DNA of 55,903 nt, taken from DASSFG01 sp035547915. GTDB lineage: Bacteria; Planctomycetota; Planctomycetia; Pirellulales; JAICIG01. The translations under genes were made by a program, and so were the position numbers. Below are positions 24,644 through 33,233 of this stretch, piece by piece. Location of the stretch: assembly GCA_035547915.1 (NCBI GenBank), contig DASZTS010000077.1:1-55903 (forward strand). Reading direction: 5' to 3'. Under the pieces are notes generated by a model, which was given only the letters and a program-made list of their open reading frames with translations, was not told the DNA's origin and searched no databases. How positions within the stretch are numbered: position 1 is the first letter of the stretch; each line of letters opens with the position of its first letter.

Positions 24644-25885
24644 CTACTTCCGCAGATCGTAGCAGAAGAGCTTGTCCTGGTCGCGCAGGTAGAGACATCC
24701 TCCCGCGATCACGGGATGCGCCCAGGCGAACTGGTCGCTCCGATCGGGCTGCTCGAATCGGCCTTTCAGCTCAAATCCTCGCGAAGTCGCCGCTACGAGG
24801 CTTACCAGCCCGTCTTGGCTGCGGCAATAGAGCATGCCGTCGGCGTACAGCAGCGAACATTTGCCGCACGACCGATCCTTCCACAGCGATTTGCCCGTCT
24901 TGAAGTCGAGGCAGCGGAGCACGTTCTCGTCGCAGCCGTAGAGATATCCGTCCACGAGTATTACGCCACCGTGATGATTGCTCATCTCGCGAGTGAAGTA
25001 GACTTCGCTCGCGTCCCACGTCTTGCGATTCCTCTTGATACGCACCAGGCCGCCCCCCGTGGTGTAGTTGGAGGCGGCAAAGACGCTGTCGTCGGCAAAG
25101 ATGGGGGTTGCGCAGTTGGCGGTGCCGTTCGCCGGTTTGTCGTAGCGCCACAGCAGGTCGCCGTTCTTGGCGCTCACGCCCACGACGCCCTGCCGGGTGA
25201 ACTGCACATACTGCTTGAAACCGGCGACCTGGATGGCAACCATCGAAGCGTAATCGGCGGTGTCGCCAATCGCCGACCGCCAAACAGGCTTGCCGTTCGT
25301 CTTGAGCAGAGCCAATAGCGTCGCTTCTTCGCCGCCGGGCGTGCACAAGACCCACCTGTCGTCGACGAGCACCGATTCGGCATAGCCCCAAGCACCCACC
25401 TTTCCGCCGAATTCGCCGGGCAGGTCGTGCCGCCAGTGAATCTTACCGTTCTTCGCGTCGAGGCAGAGCAAGTCGCCATTGAGGCCGAGCGCGTAGACGC
25501 GATCGCCATCGACGGTGGGCGTCGAGCGAGGACCGCGATAACCGCCGCCGTCGCTCCGTATCGGCCCCGTCGGCACGGCCCAGGCGCCGTTTCCATTTTC
25601 CGTGCGATCGAAGGCGAGCACCCATTCCTGCCCGTCTTTGTTGCCCATCAGATAGACGAAGCGGCCCGCCACGCTGGGCGTCGAAAAGCCCTCGCCCAGC
25701 CCCTCGATTTTCCAGAGCAAGCGCGGCCCGTTTTCGGGCCAGGATTGCAAGAGTCCCGTCTCATCCGAGCGGCCGTCGCGGCGCGGGCCGCGCCAGGCCG
25801 GCCAATCACCCACGCTGTCGGCCGCGAGAGCCCCAAGCGGCCAGAGGAGCAGAATCGATGAAACGATCGCGGCCCAGCGCTGCAT
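24644..25885 (-). CDS. Exported PQQ-like beta-propeller repeat protein
   Basis: A 413-residue protein with a signal peptide (SILLLWPLGALAAD, about 9-22). It has WD-like/PQQ blades with W-x-x-x-G patterns: DWPAWRGPRRDGRSDE at the start (very common in planctomycete secreted propellers), KNGKIHWRHDLPGEFG, TNGKPVWRSAIGD, AKNGDLLWRYDKPANG, and FKTGKSLWKDRSCGKC. It is of the BamB-like/PQQ-quinoprotein superfamily, but residues for PQQ catalysis are not evident, so a structural or binding role is likely. The gene begins 9 bp after the sugar isomerase stop, which indicates co-transcription. Confidence 0.85.
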   Translation of the reverse strand: MQRWAAIVSSILLLWPLGALAADSVGDWPAWRGPRRDGRSDETGLLQSWPENGPRLLWKIEGLGEGFSTPSVAGRFVYLMGNKDGQEWVLAFDRTENGNGAWAVPTGPIRSDGGGYRGPRSTPTVDGDRVYALGLNGDLLCLDAKNGKIHWRHDLPGEFGGKVGAWGYAESVLVDDRWVLCTPGGEEATLLALLKTNGKPVWRSAIGDTADYASMVAIQVAGFKQYVQFTRQGVVGVSAKNGDLLWRYDKPANGTANCATPIFADDSVFAASNYTTGGGLVRIKRNRKTWDASEVYFTREMSNHHGGVILVDGYLYGCDENVLRCLDFKTGKSLWKDRSCGKCSLLYADGMLYCRSQDGLVSLVAATSRGFELKGRFEQPDRSDQFAWAHPVIAGGCLYLRDQDKLFCYDLRK

Positions 25886-25894
25886 GTCCTCGCT

Positions 25895-26866
25895 TCAAGC
25901 TCCCTCGAAGGCTTTCTGCACGGCCGCCTTGGTCTTCTCCAAGCCGGTTCGAGCGACCTCGAGCGGATCTTGCTCCCAGTAGCCACGGTTGAAGAGCTCG
26001 AGTGAGAACGTTCCGGCGAAGCCGGCGTCGCGCAGGTCGCGGAAGAGCTGACCGAGCGGTGCGATACCATCCCCCGGATAGACGCGATCGGCATCGTTGA
26101 TCGTATCGCGAGCGGGCGAAGCCGGGTAATCGTTGACGTGGAAGACATGCATTCCCGCACCGCCTAGCAACCGGATGCCGTCGAAGCCCGAGCCGCCCTT
26201 GTAGATGTGATAGACATCCAGCAGCAAGCATGCATCGCGATGGCCGCTTTCGACCGCCACGAAAACGGTTTCACCCAGTCGGCTGAGATTCTTGGAAAAG
26301 CCCCATACCTCGAGTTGCGGGGCAACGCCCATTTGTCGCCCCAGTTCGAGCAGAGTCGCATAGCGCTGAGCGGCTTCGAGCAGATCGAGGGACGGCTTGT
26401 CGGTGGCGCCGGCCGGTGGGGCGGCGATGCGCGTACCGCCTAGCTGGGCCACCAGATCCATCGTGCGCTTGGCCTCTTCGAGCCCTTTGGCACGCTGCGC
26501 GTCGTCATTGACGATCCATTGCGCGAATCCGATGGCGCTGGCCACCGCCAATCCGTGGTCGGCGATCTTCTTGGCCAGCGTTTTCAGCGATCCGCCTTGC
26601 TTCTGGTAGTTGTCGATCTCGTCGATCCAGGGCTCGATGGCGTCGTAGCCCGCCTTGGACGCCAACTCGATCTCTTGTTCGATGCCGAGCTTCTGCCCGC
26701 GGATCGTGCTCGTGTTCAAACAGTAGGCGAAGCGCTGCGGAGCGGCCTTCGGCTGCGTGGCGGGCTCGGCGCCGGGCGCGTTGCCGGCGGTCGCCGCCGC
26801 CACGGTCGCTCCGGCGGCCAGACCGGCTTGGGCGAGGAGGTGACGTCGGCTCATAGGTTCGTTCAT
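25895..26866 (-). CDS. Tat-exported sugar phosphate isomerase/epimerase family protein (TIM barrel)
   Basis: A 323-residue protein with a twin-arginine signal (SRRHLLAQAGLAAGATVAAA, about 5-24). The rest fits the AP-endonuclease-2-like TIM barrel of xylose isomerase-like enzymes: FAYCLNTSTIRG as the first strand, AGYDAIEPWIDEIDNY, GGTRIAAPPAG, LEVWGFSKN, ACLLLDVYHIYKGG with metal-ligand-like D and H, and FSLELFNRGYWEQDP with the late Glu. Members isomerise or epimerise sugars, inositols or hydroxypyruvate, and the exact substrate is not readable. It is first of a probable two-gene transcript with the PQQ propeller. Confidence 0.85.
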   Translation of the reverse strand: MNEPMSRRHLLAQAGLAAGATVAAATAGNAPGAEPATQPKAAPQRFAYCLNTSTIRGQKLGIEQEIELASKAGYDAIEPWIDEIDNYQKQGGSLKTLAKKIADHGLAVASAIGFAQWIVNDDAQRAKGLEEAKRTMDLVAQLGGTRIAAPPAGATDKPSLDLLEAAQRYATLLELGRQMGVAPQLEVWGFSKNLSRLGETVFVAVESGHRDACLLLDVYHIYKGGSGFDGIRLLGGAGMHVFHVNDYPASPARDTINDADRVYPGDGIAPLGQLFRDLRDAGFAGTFSLELFNRGYWEQDPLEVARTGLEKTKAAVQKAFEGA

Positions 26867-27297
26867 CGTGGGGGCTCTCGGGGTGGTTGGCGCCTATCAA
26901 TGTTAGTCGAAAACCCGGCCGATGCGAGCCGCCCATCCCAGTTCGGCCATGAGACGCGCTCGACGCCAACCATCCCTCTCGCACCGCGCTACAGGATGGC
27001 TCGGGCGGGATCGATCGTTCGCCACGAACCCATCGCGACGGAGAGTAACGCCCGGATCAACCATTTAGCCGAGTTTCCGCAGCTTGGCCGCTCATCTCAC
27101 CACCGCCATCTCGTTGGGAAATCGCACCTTGCTGCGTTGTCAGGAAATAGCTACTATCCCGCCGTTTTCCTCGGCGAGTCTCGGAGTCTATCCACAAATT
27201 GGCATGGCGACGCTCATGATCCCAGGTGCCGGTTCGGTTCGGCTAACCTCGCCGAGGCTCTCACGATCCTGGTGGCATAACTGGTAGGGCGGGACTG
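26867..27297. other. Intergenic region between the divergent isomerase and glycosyltransferase genes
   Basis: A 431-bp divergent spacer that should hold promoters both ways. On the plus strand a weak candidate is TTGCTG, 17 bp, TACTAT around 27129-27157. CTATCCACA (27188-27196) matches 8 of 9 positions of a DnaA box, but it is single. Open frames crossing the region look like shadows. I see no RNA gene. Confidence 0.35.
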
Positions 27298-29409
27298 ATG
27301 GCGAAGTTTGTTCTCATCGATCACTCGATAAGCGGTGTGGGCGGGCACTACTACGAATATGCGGCAAGAGTCTTGCAAGCTGCCGCGGAATCCGGCTACG
27401 AACCGGTGCTCGCGACCAATCGCAAATTCCGTGACCCGGGTCCGTTGCCGTGGCAGGTCGTTCGTGCCTATCGGTACGATTTCTTCGAGCCCGGCCCCCC
27501 CAAACTGCTGACGACCACCAAGAGTTGGCTGGCCGCCCGCCGCCGATTGTTGGCGCGCTGGAAATACCGCCTGATGTTTTCTCGCGTCGGGCTGTTGTGG
27601 CTGAAGAAGCGCGAAGGGGCGATCGACGGGGCCATTAGCTCGCGGCGGCTATTGGTGGCCGCCGTCGCCGCGGAGATGTGCCTGTATTGCCTCCGTATGG
27701 CTCGGGCCCTGGGCCGTCTGTCGCTCGCGATCATGCCGCTAGAACCGTACGTGCGCAATGTCTTCCGCGCCGGCCGACAGTTGTTGGCGACCGCGGCGGG
27801 CCCCTGGCGTGCCTTACTGGCAAACGGAAGCTTCGTTTGGCGGCAGGCCCACTGCTGGCGCAAGCGAGGTGCCTTTGCCGCCGACAGCGTACGCCTGTTT
27901 CAGACGGTGTCTCTCGACCACGGCGACCTGGTCTTTATCCCGACTCTGGCCGAAGCCGACATGCTGGGCCTGCTCACGTTGTTCCGGGCCAATCCGGATA
28001 CGGCGAAGGCCAGTTGGCACCTCATCTTCCGCCGCAATATCTACCAGGGCAGGGAACCCGAGTTTGCAGGGCAAGACGAATCGCTGCGGCCGCTGCGCAA
28101 TGCCTTTCGTCAATTTCAGGCTCAATTGAGCGGTCAGCGGGTCTATTTCTATACCGACACCGACCCGTTGACAGTGCAATACAATCGGCTGGGCGCGGCC
28201 TCCTTCCGCACGGTGCCTATCCCCGTGGCGGCCGACTACCGTGCGGAGGCCGACGCGGCCTCGGTCGATTACAACGCCGCATCGCGCCGTGCTTCGGAGC
28301 ACTCGTTGCACGTGGTCTATATCGGCGACGCACGCACGGAAAAGGGATACCATTGGCTGCCCCACCTGGTCGGCGACTCCTTCGCCGCGGGGCTTCCCGT
28401 GCGTTTCACCTTCCAATCGAATTTCAACATACCCCAGGGCGAGCCCGCGCCTGCCGTGGCGCGGACGCAGCTTGAGGCATTGCCGCCGTCGCACCGCGTC
28501 GAATTACTTAAACATCCGCTGGCCAGCGAGCCTTATCGCCGGCTGTTGCTGGATAGCGACGTGGTGGTCATCCCCTACGATCGCGACAACTACTATGCCC
28601 GCAGTTCGGGCATCTTCGCCGAGGCACTCGTTGCGGGAAAGCCGGTGATCGTCCCCGCCGGAACCTGGATGGCCACGGAGTTGTCGGCCGCCGTCTGCGA
28701 TTATCACGAGTCGTTGCGTAGCCAACACCGTTCCGTCGGCGACTTCCGCTCGTGCGACCTGGAATGGGAGTCGCACCAGGGTAAGTGTGCGGCACCCAAC
28801 GAAGTTTTGGTTCGCGATCGCTTGCCCGTCCTGGGGCGAGCGCCCACGTACTGCTCCCTCGATTTGCCGGCCGGTGCAACGCACCTCTTGGTTTCGTTTC
28901 GACTCGACGGAGAGAGCCGGGGAACGTTTCCGGGCATCACCGTGGAACAGTTCGACGGCGGGCGCTCGCTGACGCGCCGCACCGCGACGCTGGTGGGCGG
29001 TGCCAGTGACGAACGGGGCAGCGCCTTACTGCGAATTACCGCGGAGACCCAACACCTGCGCGTCGGCATTAGTAATTCGCTGTCGGTCGCGCCGATCCAG
29101 CTCAAAGACGTGCGGCTCGACTTTCTCAGCGCGGATCGCGCCTTGCCTGCCAGCGTGATCGGCACTGTTTACACCGAGCCGCATCAGCTCTTCGCCCAGT
29201 TACGCGAGATCCTGAACCACTACGCGCACTATCGCGCCTCGGCGGTCGATTTCTCGCGCAACTGGTCGCGTTACCACTGTGCCCAGGCGCTCGTGGAGCA
29301 CCTGGTCGGTTCGGAACGCTTACGCACCACGGTCTCGCAGGCTTCGTCGGGAGTCGAAGCGGCCGATCGGGCGGTGCCGGGCGTCATCTCCGCGCGGCGC
29401 GCGGCCTAA
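27298..29409 (+). CDS. Large glycosyltransferase (GT-B, GT4-like) with appended beta domain
   Basis: A 703-residue protein. The N terminus (FVLIDHSISGVGGHYYEYA) is the donor of a GT-B fold. A long basic helical insertion follows (about 75-200). The donor-binding half has VVYIGDARTEKGYHWLPHL and the E-x7-E-like segment SGIFAEALVAGKPVIVPAG near residues 438-456, typical of GT4 enzymes. After that comes an extra domain (about 480-615) predicted beta-rich (SLDLPAGATHLLVSFRLDG, then ITAETQHLRVGISN), which could bind carbohydrate. It starts a plus-strand polysaccharide cluster. The acceptor is unknown. The start ATG 27298 has a G-rich but imperfect ribosome site. Confidence 0.75.
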   Translation: MAKFVLIDHSISGVGGHYYEYAARVLQAAAESGYEPVLATNRKFRDPGPLPWQVVRAYRYDFFEPGPPKLLTTTKSWLAARRRLLARWKYRLMFSRVGLLWLKKREGAIDGAISSRRLLVAAVAAEMCLYCLRMARALGRLSLAIMPLEPYVRNVFRAGRQLLATAAGPWRALLANGSFVWRQAHCWRKRGAFAADSVRLFQTVSLDHGDLVFIPTLAEADMLGLLTLFRANPDTAKASWHLIFRRNIYQGREPEFAGQDESLRPLRNAFRQFQAQLSGQRVYFYTDTDPLTVQYNRLGAASFRTVPIPVAADYRAEADAASVDYNAASRRASEHSLHVVYIGDARTEKGYHWLPHLVGDSFAAGLPVRFTFQSNFNIPQGEPAPAVARTQLEALPPSHRVELLKHPLASEPYRRLLLDSDVVVIPYDRDNYYARSSGIFAEALVAGKPVIVPAGTWMATELSAAVCDYHESLRSQHRSVGDFRSCDLEWESHQGKCAAPNEVLVRDRLPVLGRAPTYCSLDLPAGATHLLVSFRLDGESRGTFPGITVEQFDGGRSLTRRTATLVGGASDERGSALLRITAETQHLRVGISNSLSVAPIQLKDVRLDFLSADRALPASVIGTVYTEPHQLFAQLREILNHYAHYRASAVDFSRNWSRYHCAQALVEHLVGSERLRTTVSQASSGVEAADRAVPGVISARRAA

Positions 29410-29483
29410 GCAGGCTTTCAGACCACGAAATACGGTCGGCAGGCGGTGCAAGTCGACATCATGGAGCTTACTGGGACAAACGC

Positions 29484-30593
29484 ATGGTAACGTCACGGGT
29501 AGAAATCGCTGGGGTGGCGGATGTCAGCGTCGGATACGGTTCGCCACAGATTCCACGTCTGATGGAATCGCTGGCCGAGCATTACGAGCGCGAAGTCGTC
29601 ATTTTGGAGCCCGACCAGACCGACAAGAAGCCGCTCGATACTCCTCCGCGCGGCTGCGCGCTAGAACGGATCGCGACGTCGGTCCATCCACACACGACCT
29701 TGGGCCGTCGTGAATACATTTCGGCCACCGGACGACGCATCAACGCCTTGCGTCCCGACCTGCTTGTGCTCTTTTGTACGTACACGCTCCCCGTACTCAC
29801 GCAGCTTCGCTACCGTCCGCGTTGCACGGTCTATCATTGCATCGAGACGGTCGCCAACTACGGCCCCCTCGACGTGGCCGTCAACCGGCGGTTCGCCAGC
29901 GACGTCGACCTGGTCGTGTTTCCAGAAGAGAATCGCGCACAGATCGACGGTCAGCGGTGCGGACTATCTGGCTTACCGATGGCCGTGGTCTACAACGCGA
30001 GCAATGACCGCGCGTTCCGGCCATCGCCGGTGGGCGAGCGGTCGTTGAAGTTGCTCTATACCGGTACGCTGGATCTGGATCGCACGCTCGCGGAATATTT
30101 CCTGCGGCCCGAATTGGCCGACGTGTCGATCGACATCTTCGGTAACACCGCCGGGCGCGACCGCGACGAATTACGGTCGCGATTGGCGTGTCTATCCGGT
30201 CCCATCCGCTACCGGGGATATGTTTCGGCCGCCACGCTCAAAGAGCTGCGCAATATCTACGCCTATTCGATCATCATGTGGGCGCCGACCGACGAGAACC
30301 AACTTTTCGCGGCACCCAACAAGTTCTTCGACGCCATCGCCGACGGCATTCCCCCGATCGCTGCGCCGCATCCGCAATGCAAGTTGATCATAGACCGCTA
30401 TCAGTGCGGCATTCTCATGGAAGGTTGGTCGTTTGAGGCGTTCTTGGCCGCCATCCAGCGGGCCAAGGCGGCCTTCGGCACCCCGGCCTACGACCGCATG
30501 GTCGCGGGCTGTGGTCGGGCCGTCGAGTGTGAGCTGAATTGGCCGGCCCAATTCGACAAAGTCAAGCGACTCCTGCCCCCCTCGCTGATCTGA
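29484..30593 (+). CDS. Glycosyltransferase family protein (GT-B, GT4-like)
   Basis: A 369-residue protein. The N-terminal half (GVADVSVGYGSPQIPRLMES) and the Rossmann-like second half (SLKLLYTGTLDLDRTLAEYF, then IDIFGNTAGRD, IRYRGYVSAATLKELRN) fit GT-B glycosyltransferases. AAPNKFFDAIADGIPPIAAP is the donor-sugar region, where K-x-x-D-x-x-A takes the place of the usual E-x7-E. It lies 74 bp after the larger glycosyltransferase and 27 bp before the FkbM gene, so it probably acts on the same glycan. Donor and linkage cannot be predicted from sequence alone. Confidence 0.75.
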   Translation: MVTSRVEIAGVADVSVGYGSPQIPRLMESLAEHYEREVVILEPDQTDKKPLDTPPRGCALERIATSVHPHTTLGRREYISATGRRINALRPDLLVLFCTYTLPVLTQLRYRPRCTVYHCIETVANYGPLDVAVNRRFASDVDLVVFPEENRAQIDGQRCGLSGLPMAVVYNASNDRAFRPSPVGERSLKLLYTGTLDLDRTLAEYFLRPELADVSIDIFGNTAGRDRDELRSRLACLSGPIRYRGYVSAATLKELRNIYAYSIIMWAPTDENQLFAAPNKFFDAIADGIPPIAAPHPQCKLIIDRYQCGILMEGWSFEAFLAAIQRAKAAFGTPAYDRMVAGCGRAVECELNWPAQFDKVKRLLPPSLI

Positions 30594-30620
30594 CCCCCCC
30601 TAAGCTTTCGGAGACCTCCA

Positions 30621-31667
30621 ATGACCGACACGCTCTACCCGCCGAACGTGTACGGCGACGATATCCCTTGGGAGATTCCCGTCCAACTCTGTTTGGGCGA
30701 TGTCTTGAAACCGGGCGACTGCGCCCTCGACGTCGGCGCGAACATCGGGGGATTGGCCATTGCCATGGCGCGCGTCGTCGGTGCCGGGGGGAGCGTACAT
30801 GCCTTCGAGGCCAATCCCTTCACGGTCCCGCGGCTGAAGGCCGACCTGGCGGCCAACAACGTGACCAACGTGACCGTGGTGCCCAAGGCCGCCTGGTCGC
30901 GCTCCGAAAGCACCATCAAGTTCTATTGCGACGACAGTTACTATGCTTCCGCATCCGGGTTTCGCTGCCGCGGCGACAACTGGAAGGAAGTCGAGGCGAC
31001 GACGATCACCCTGGACGATTATTGCCGCGACAACCAACTCGCTCCGCGGGCCATCAAGCTCGACGTGGAAGGTGCCGAGTTGGAGGTTCTGCGCGGCGCC
31101 GAGCGGATTCTCGACCGCTACTCCCCATCCCTGGTCTTCGAATACGCTCCCGCGTCGAAGGCCGAAGACGATCCGCTCGAGTTTTTGCGGGCGCGCGGTT
31201 ACGTTTGCTACGACACGAACCTCTACCGGCGCGTCGACCGTGACTTCTACCTCCGGAATTTTTCGCCGCCGCCGCTCGTTAACGTGCTGGCGCTCGGCGC
31301 GCAGTCGCCCGCCCGCGAAAAGTACGACCTGGCGGCCGTGGTAACACACAGCAGGGTCCATTGTTCGTCCGGCGCGAACACCTCCGGACAAATGGCGCTT
31401 CGGCACCCTGGACGGTATCTCGTTTCGGCCGATCTCGATGGTCCGGACGAGGCCATGGCCGCCCTCTACATCTTCGATCAAACCGGGCGCCGACTCGCTT
31501 ACGTGCAAACGGTGGTCGAGCATCTGCGCACACATAGTTGCTCGAACCTGATCCTTCAGGTCGATCGGCCGATGGAGATCGCTTGCACTATCTCGTCGCC
31601 CGACGGCGCGTCGGTTTCACTCAAACGGGTGACGATCGATCGAATTGCCTTCGCGGAAGCCGCGTAG
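30621..31667 (+). CDS. FkbM family SAM-dependent methyltransferase with C-terminal beta domain
   Basis: A 348-residue protein. Residues about 30-215 are a class I methyltransferase of the FkbM type: SAM-binding CALDVGANIGGLAIAMA, VHAFEANPFTVPRL, and the FkbM signature IKLDVEGAELEVLRGA. FkbM enzymes usually O-methylate sugars or polyketides. After residue about 230 there is an extra stretch of about 115 residues, predicted beta-sandwich (HPGRYLVSADLDGPDEAMAA), which core FkbM proteins lack. A comparable appended domain occurs in the first glycosyltransferase of this cluster. ATG 30621 has CGGAG seven bases upstream. Confidence 0.85.
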   Translation: MTDTLYPPNVYGDDIPWEIPVQLCLGDVLKPGDCALDVGANIGGLAIAMARVVGAGGSVHAFEANPFTVPRLKADLAANNVTNVTVVPKAAWSRSESTIKFYCDDSYYASASGFRCRGDNWKEVEATTITLDDYCRDNQLAPRAIKLDVEGAELEVLRGAERILDRYSPSLVFEYAPASKAEDDPLEFLRARGYVCYDTNLYRRVDRDFYLRNFSPPPLVNVLALGAQSPAREKYDLAAVVTHSRVHCSSGANTSGQMALRHPGRYLVSADLDGPDEAMAALYIFDQTGRRLAYVQTVVEHLRTHSCSNLILQVDRPMEIACTISSPDGASVSLKRVTIDRIAFAEAA

Positions 31668-31684
31668 CAGAACGTTTTTCGGAA

Positions 31685-31734
31685 CCGCCTCGCTACGCTG
31701 CGCAGTCGACACGACGCGAAAGGCGGGCTTTTTT
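31685..31734 (+). terminator. Possible intrinsic terminator after the FkbM gene
   Basis: CCGCCT (31685-31690) can pair with AGGCGG (31721-31726), followed by GC and six T residues (31729-31734). The loop is about 30 nt, so the structure is weak. It lies 18 bp after the FkbM stop and just ahead of the next ribosome-binding site, so it might attenuate instead of terminating. Confidence 0.3.
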
Positions 31735-31737
31735 ATC

Positions 31738-31752
31738 GAGGAGGGCTGTGTG
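31738..31752 (+). promoter_or_regulatory. Ribosome-binding site setting a GTG start
   Basis: GAGGAGGG (31738-31745) is a strong Shine-Dalgarno match four bases before GTG 31750. It favours this start over the longer frame from 31645 and over ATG 31768. Confidence 0.65.
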
Positions 31753-33231
31753 AGTATCTTTCGTGCCATGGCCCGTCGGGCACACCTTCCGTGGATCGTG
31801 CTGGTCGCGGCCTCGCTGGTGACCTACGTGAGAGTCCTGCCGACGTTCTTCGTGCAGGACGACTTCAATTTCCTGCGGAACCTCGACCGGCCGCTGCCTA
31901 ACCGCGTGATGATAACCGGTGGGCTGCCCGAGTACCTGCGGCCGCTCACCACCTACTGGCTGCCGCTGACGAACAAAGCCGTTTGGGGATTGAATTCGTA
32001 TGGTTTCCACATCTCGCAGATGGCCTTCATGCTACTCACGGTGTATGCACTGTATCGGATCGTCTTTCGTCTGACGCAGTCGCCGCTGGCGGCGTCGGTG
32101 ACGGCCGCCGTATACGGCCTCTCGAAGGTCCATCTATATACCCTCTGTTGGATCTCGGGCGGAATCGACAATGCGGCCGGCTGCTTCATGGCACTCTTGC
32201 TGCTCGCGATTGTCCGCTATGAACAGGGGGAGGGCTCGTTGTGGTCCATCGGCGCGGCCTGTGCCGCCGGGCTCCTATCCAAAGAATCGACGATCATCGG
32301 AGTCGTCGCGTGGGGAGGGGCGACGCTTGTCCGTTCCGTCCTCGCTAGATGGGTGCCGGCCGAGAAGGATGCGCACACCGCTGAGCGAACGGATGCCACG
32401 AAAGCGGCCACAATCCTGGGCCGCTGGCTATCACCCGGCGATCTGCGAATCGGACTGACCCTGACAGGAGTTTTCGGCGTTTACATGCTTTTGCGCGCGA
32501 GCCTGATTTCGAGTCACAAGGTCTGGGGATGCGATCTGTCCCGTTTCGCCTATGTGATCAAGAGCAGCGTCTTGGCCGTGTTGCCCATTCCCGAGACGAC
32601 CACGCCGATCGCGAATGCCTGGGTTCTTTTACCGCTGGCCGTAGCCGCGGGGGCCTGTTTCCTCCGCCCGGCGGGTAAGTTCCACGAGGCCGTGCTCGGG
32701 CTGCTGATTTGGGTGCTGCATGCGGCCATCTTCGCCGTTTCCATCCGGCTTCCGCCCGGGCTTCAACTGTATTACGCGCACTTCAACGTGATAGGGCTGG
32801 CCTTACTGGCCGGCTTGTGCTGCCAAGGCGTGCTGGAACGGTTTTCGTTTCGTTGGTCGGCCCTTCCCCTCCGGGCCGCGACCACCCTACTCCTGGGCTT
32901 CTACGGTTACCGTTCGGCACTCGTGGTGCAGCAAGGCATCGATCAGGCGAATTGCCCGGCCATGTTCGAAGCCCGCTATTCCAAGCAGGCATTCGACCAG
33001 TTACAGGACTTTATGGCCGAGCACCCCTACCAAACGGTGATCTTTCTCGAAACGTCCGACACCATGTGGTGGGCGATGGGACGGGGAGACATGATCTACA
33101 CCATGTTCCCCGGCGTGGCAGCGAAGTTCGATGGCCGCGATGGCTACCGGGCCGAACCCGGCCTGAAGAGCGACACCTCCACGCTGGTCGTGCACCAGGT
33201 GGCGGAACTCCAGTTCAACGTCGTGCGATGA
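31750..33231 (+). CDS. Multi-pass membrane protein, GT-C (GT39-like) glycosyltransferase candidate
   Basis: A 493-residue integral membrane protein with about ten hydrophobic segments. Right after the first span (WIVLVAASLVTYVRVLP) comes VQDDFNFLRN, an acidic DD pair in the first extracytoplasmic loop as in GT-C enzymes that use lipid-phosphate sugars. A basic cytoplasmic loop lies around 195-235. The C-terminal stretch is a soluble domain of about 95 residues. It likely transfers a sugar to, or modifies, the glycan built by the preceding genes (inference from context). Its stop and that of the convergent epimerase gene are only two bases apart, leaving no room for a terminator. Confidence 0.65.
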   Translation: MSIFRAMARRAHLPWIVLVAASLVTYVRVLPTFFVQDDFNFLRNLDRPLPNRVMITGGLPEYLRPLTTYWLPLTNKAVWGLNSYGFHISQMAFMLLTVYALYRIVFRLTQSPLAASVTAAVYGLSKVHLYTLCWISGGIDNAAGCFMALLLLAIVRYEQGEGSLWSIGAACAAGLLSKESTIIGVVAWGGATLVRSVLARWVPAEKDAHTAERTDATKAATILGRWLSPGDLRIGLTLTGVFGVYMLLRASLISSHKVWGCDLSRFAYVIKSSVLAVLPIPETTTPIANAWVLLPLAVAAGACFLRPAGKFHEAVLGLLIWVLHAAIFAVSIRLPPGLQLYYAHFNVIGLALLAGLCCQGVLERFSFRWSALPLRAATTLLLGFYGYRSALVVQQGIDQANCPAMFEARYSKQAFDQLQDFMAEHPYQTVIFLETSDTMWWAMGRGDMIYTMFPGVAAKFDGRDGYRAEPGLKSDTSTLVVHQVAELQFNVVR

Positions 33232-33233
33232 AT

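Noticed and set aside
27188..27196. DnaA box CTATCCACA as part of an origin
   Set aside because: A single 8-of-9 match is expected by chance, and no cluster or AT-rich unwinding region is nearby.
30600..31535. A minus-strand 311-codon frame opposite the FkbM gene
   Set aside because: The FkbM signatures are on the plus strand. The opposite frame has no motif.
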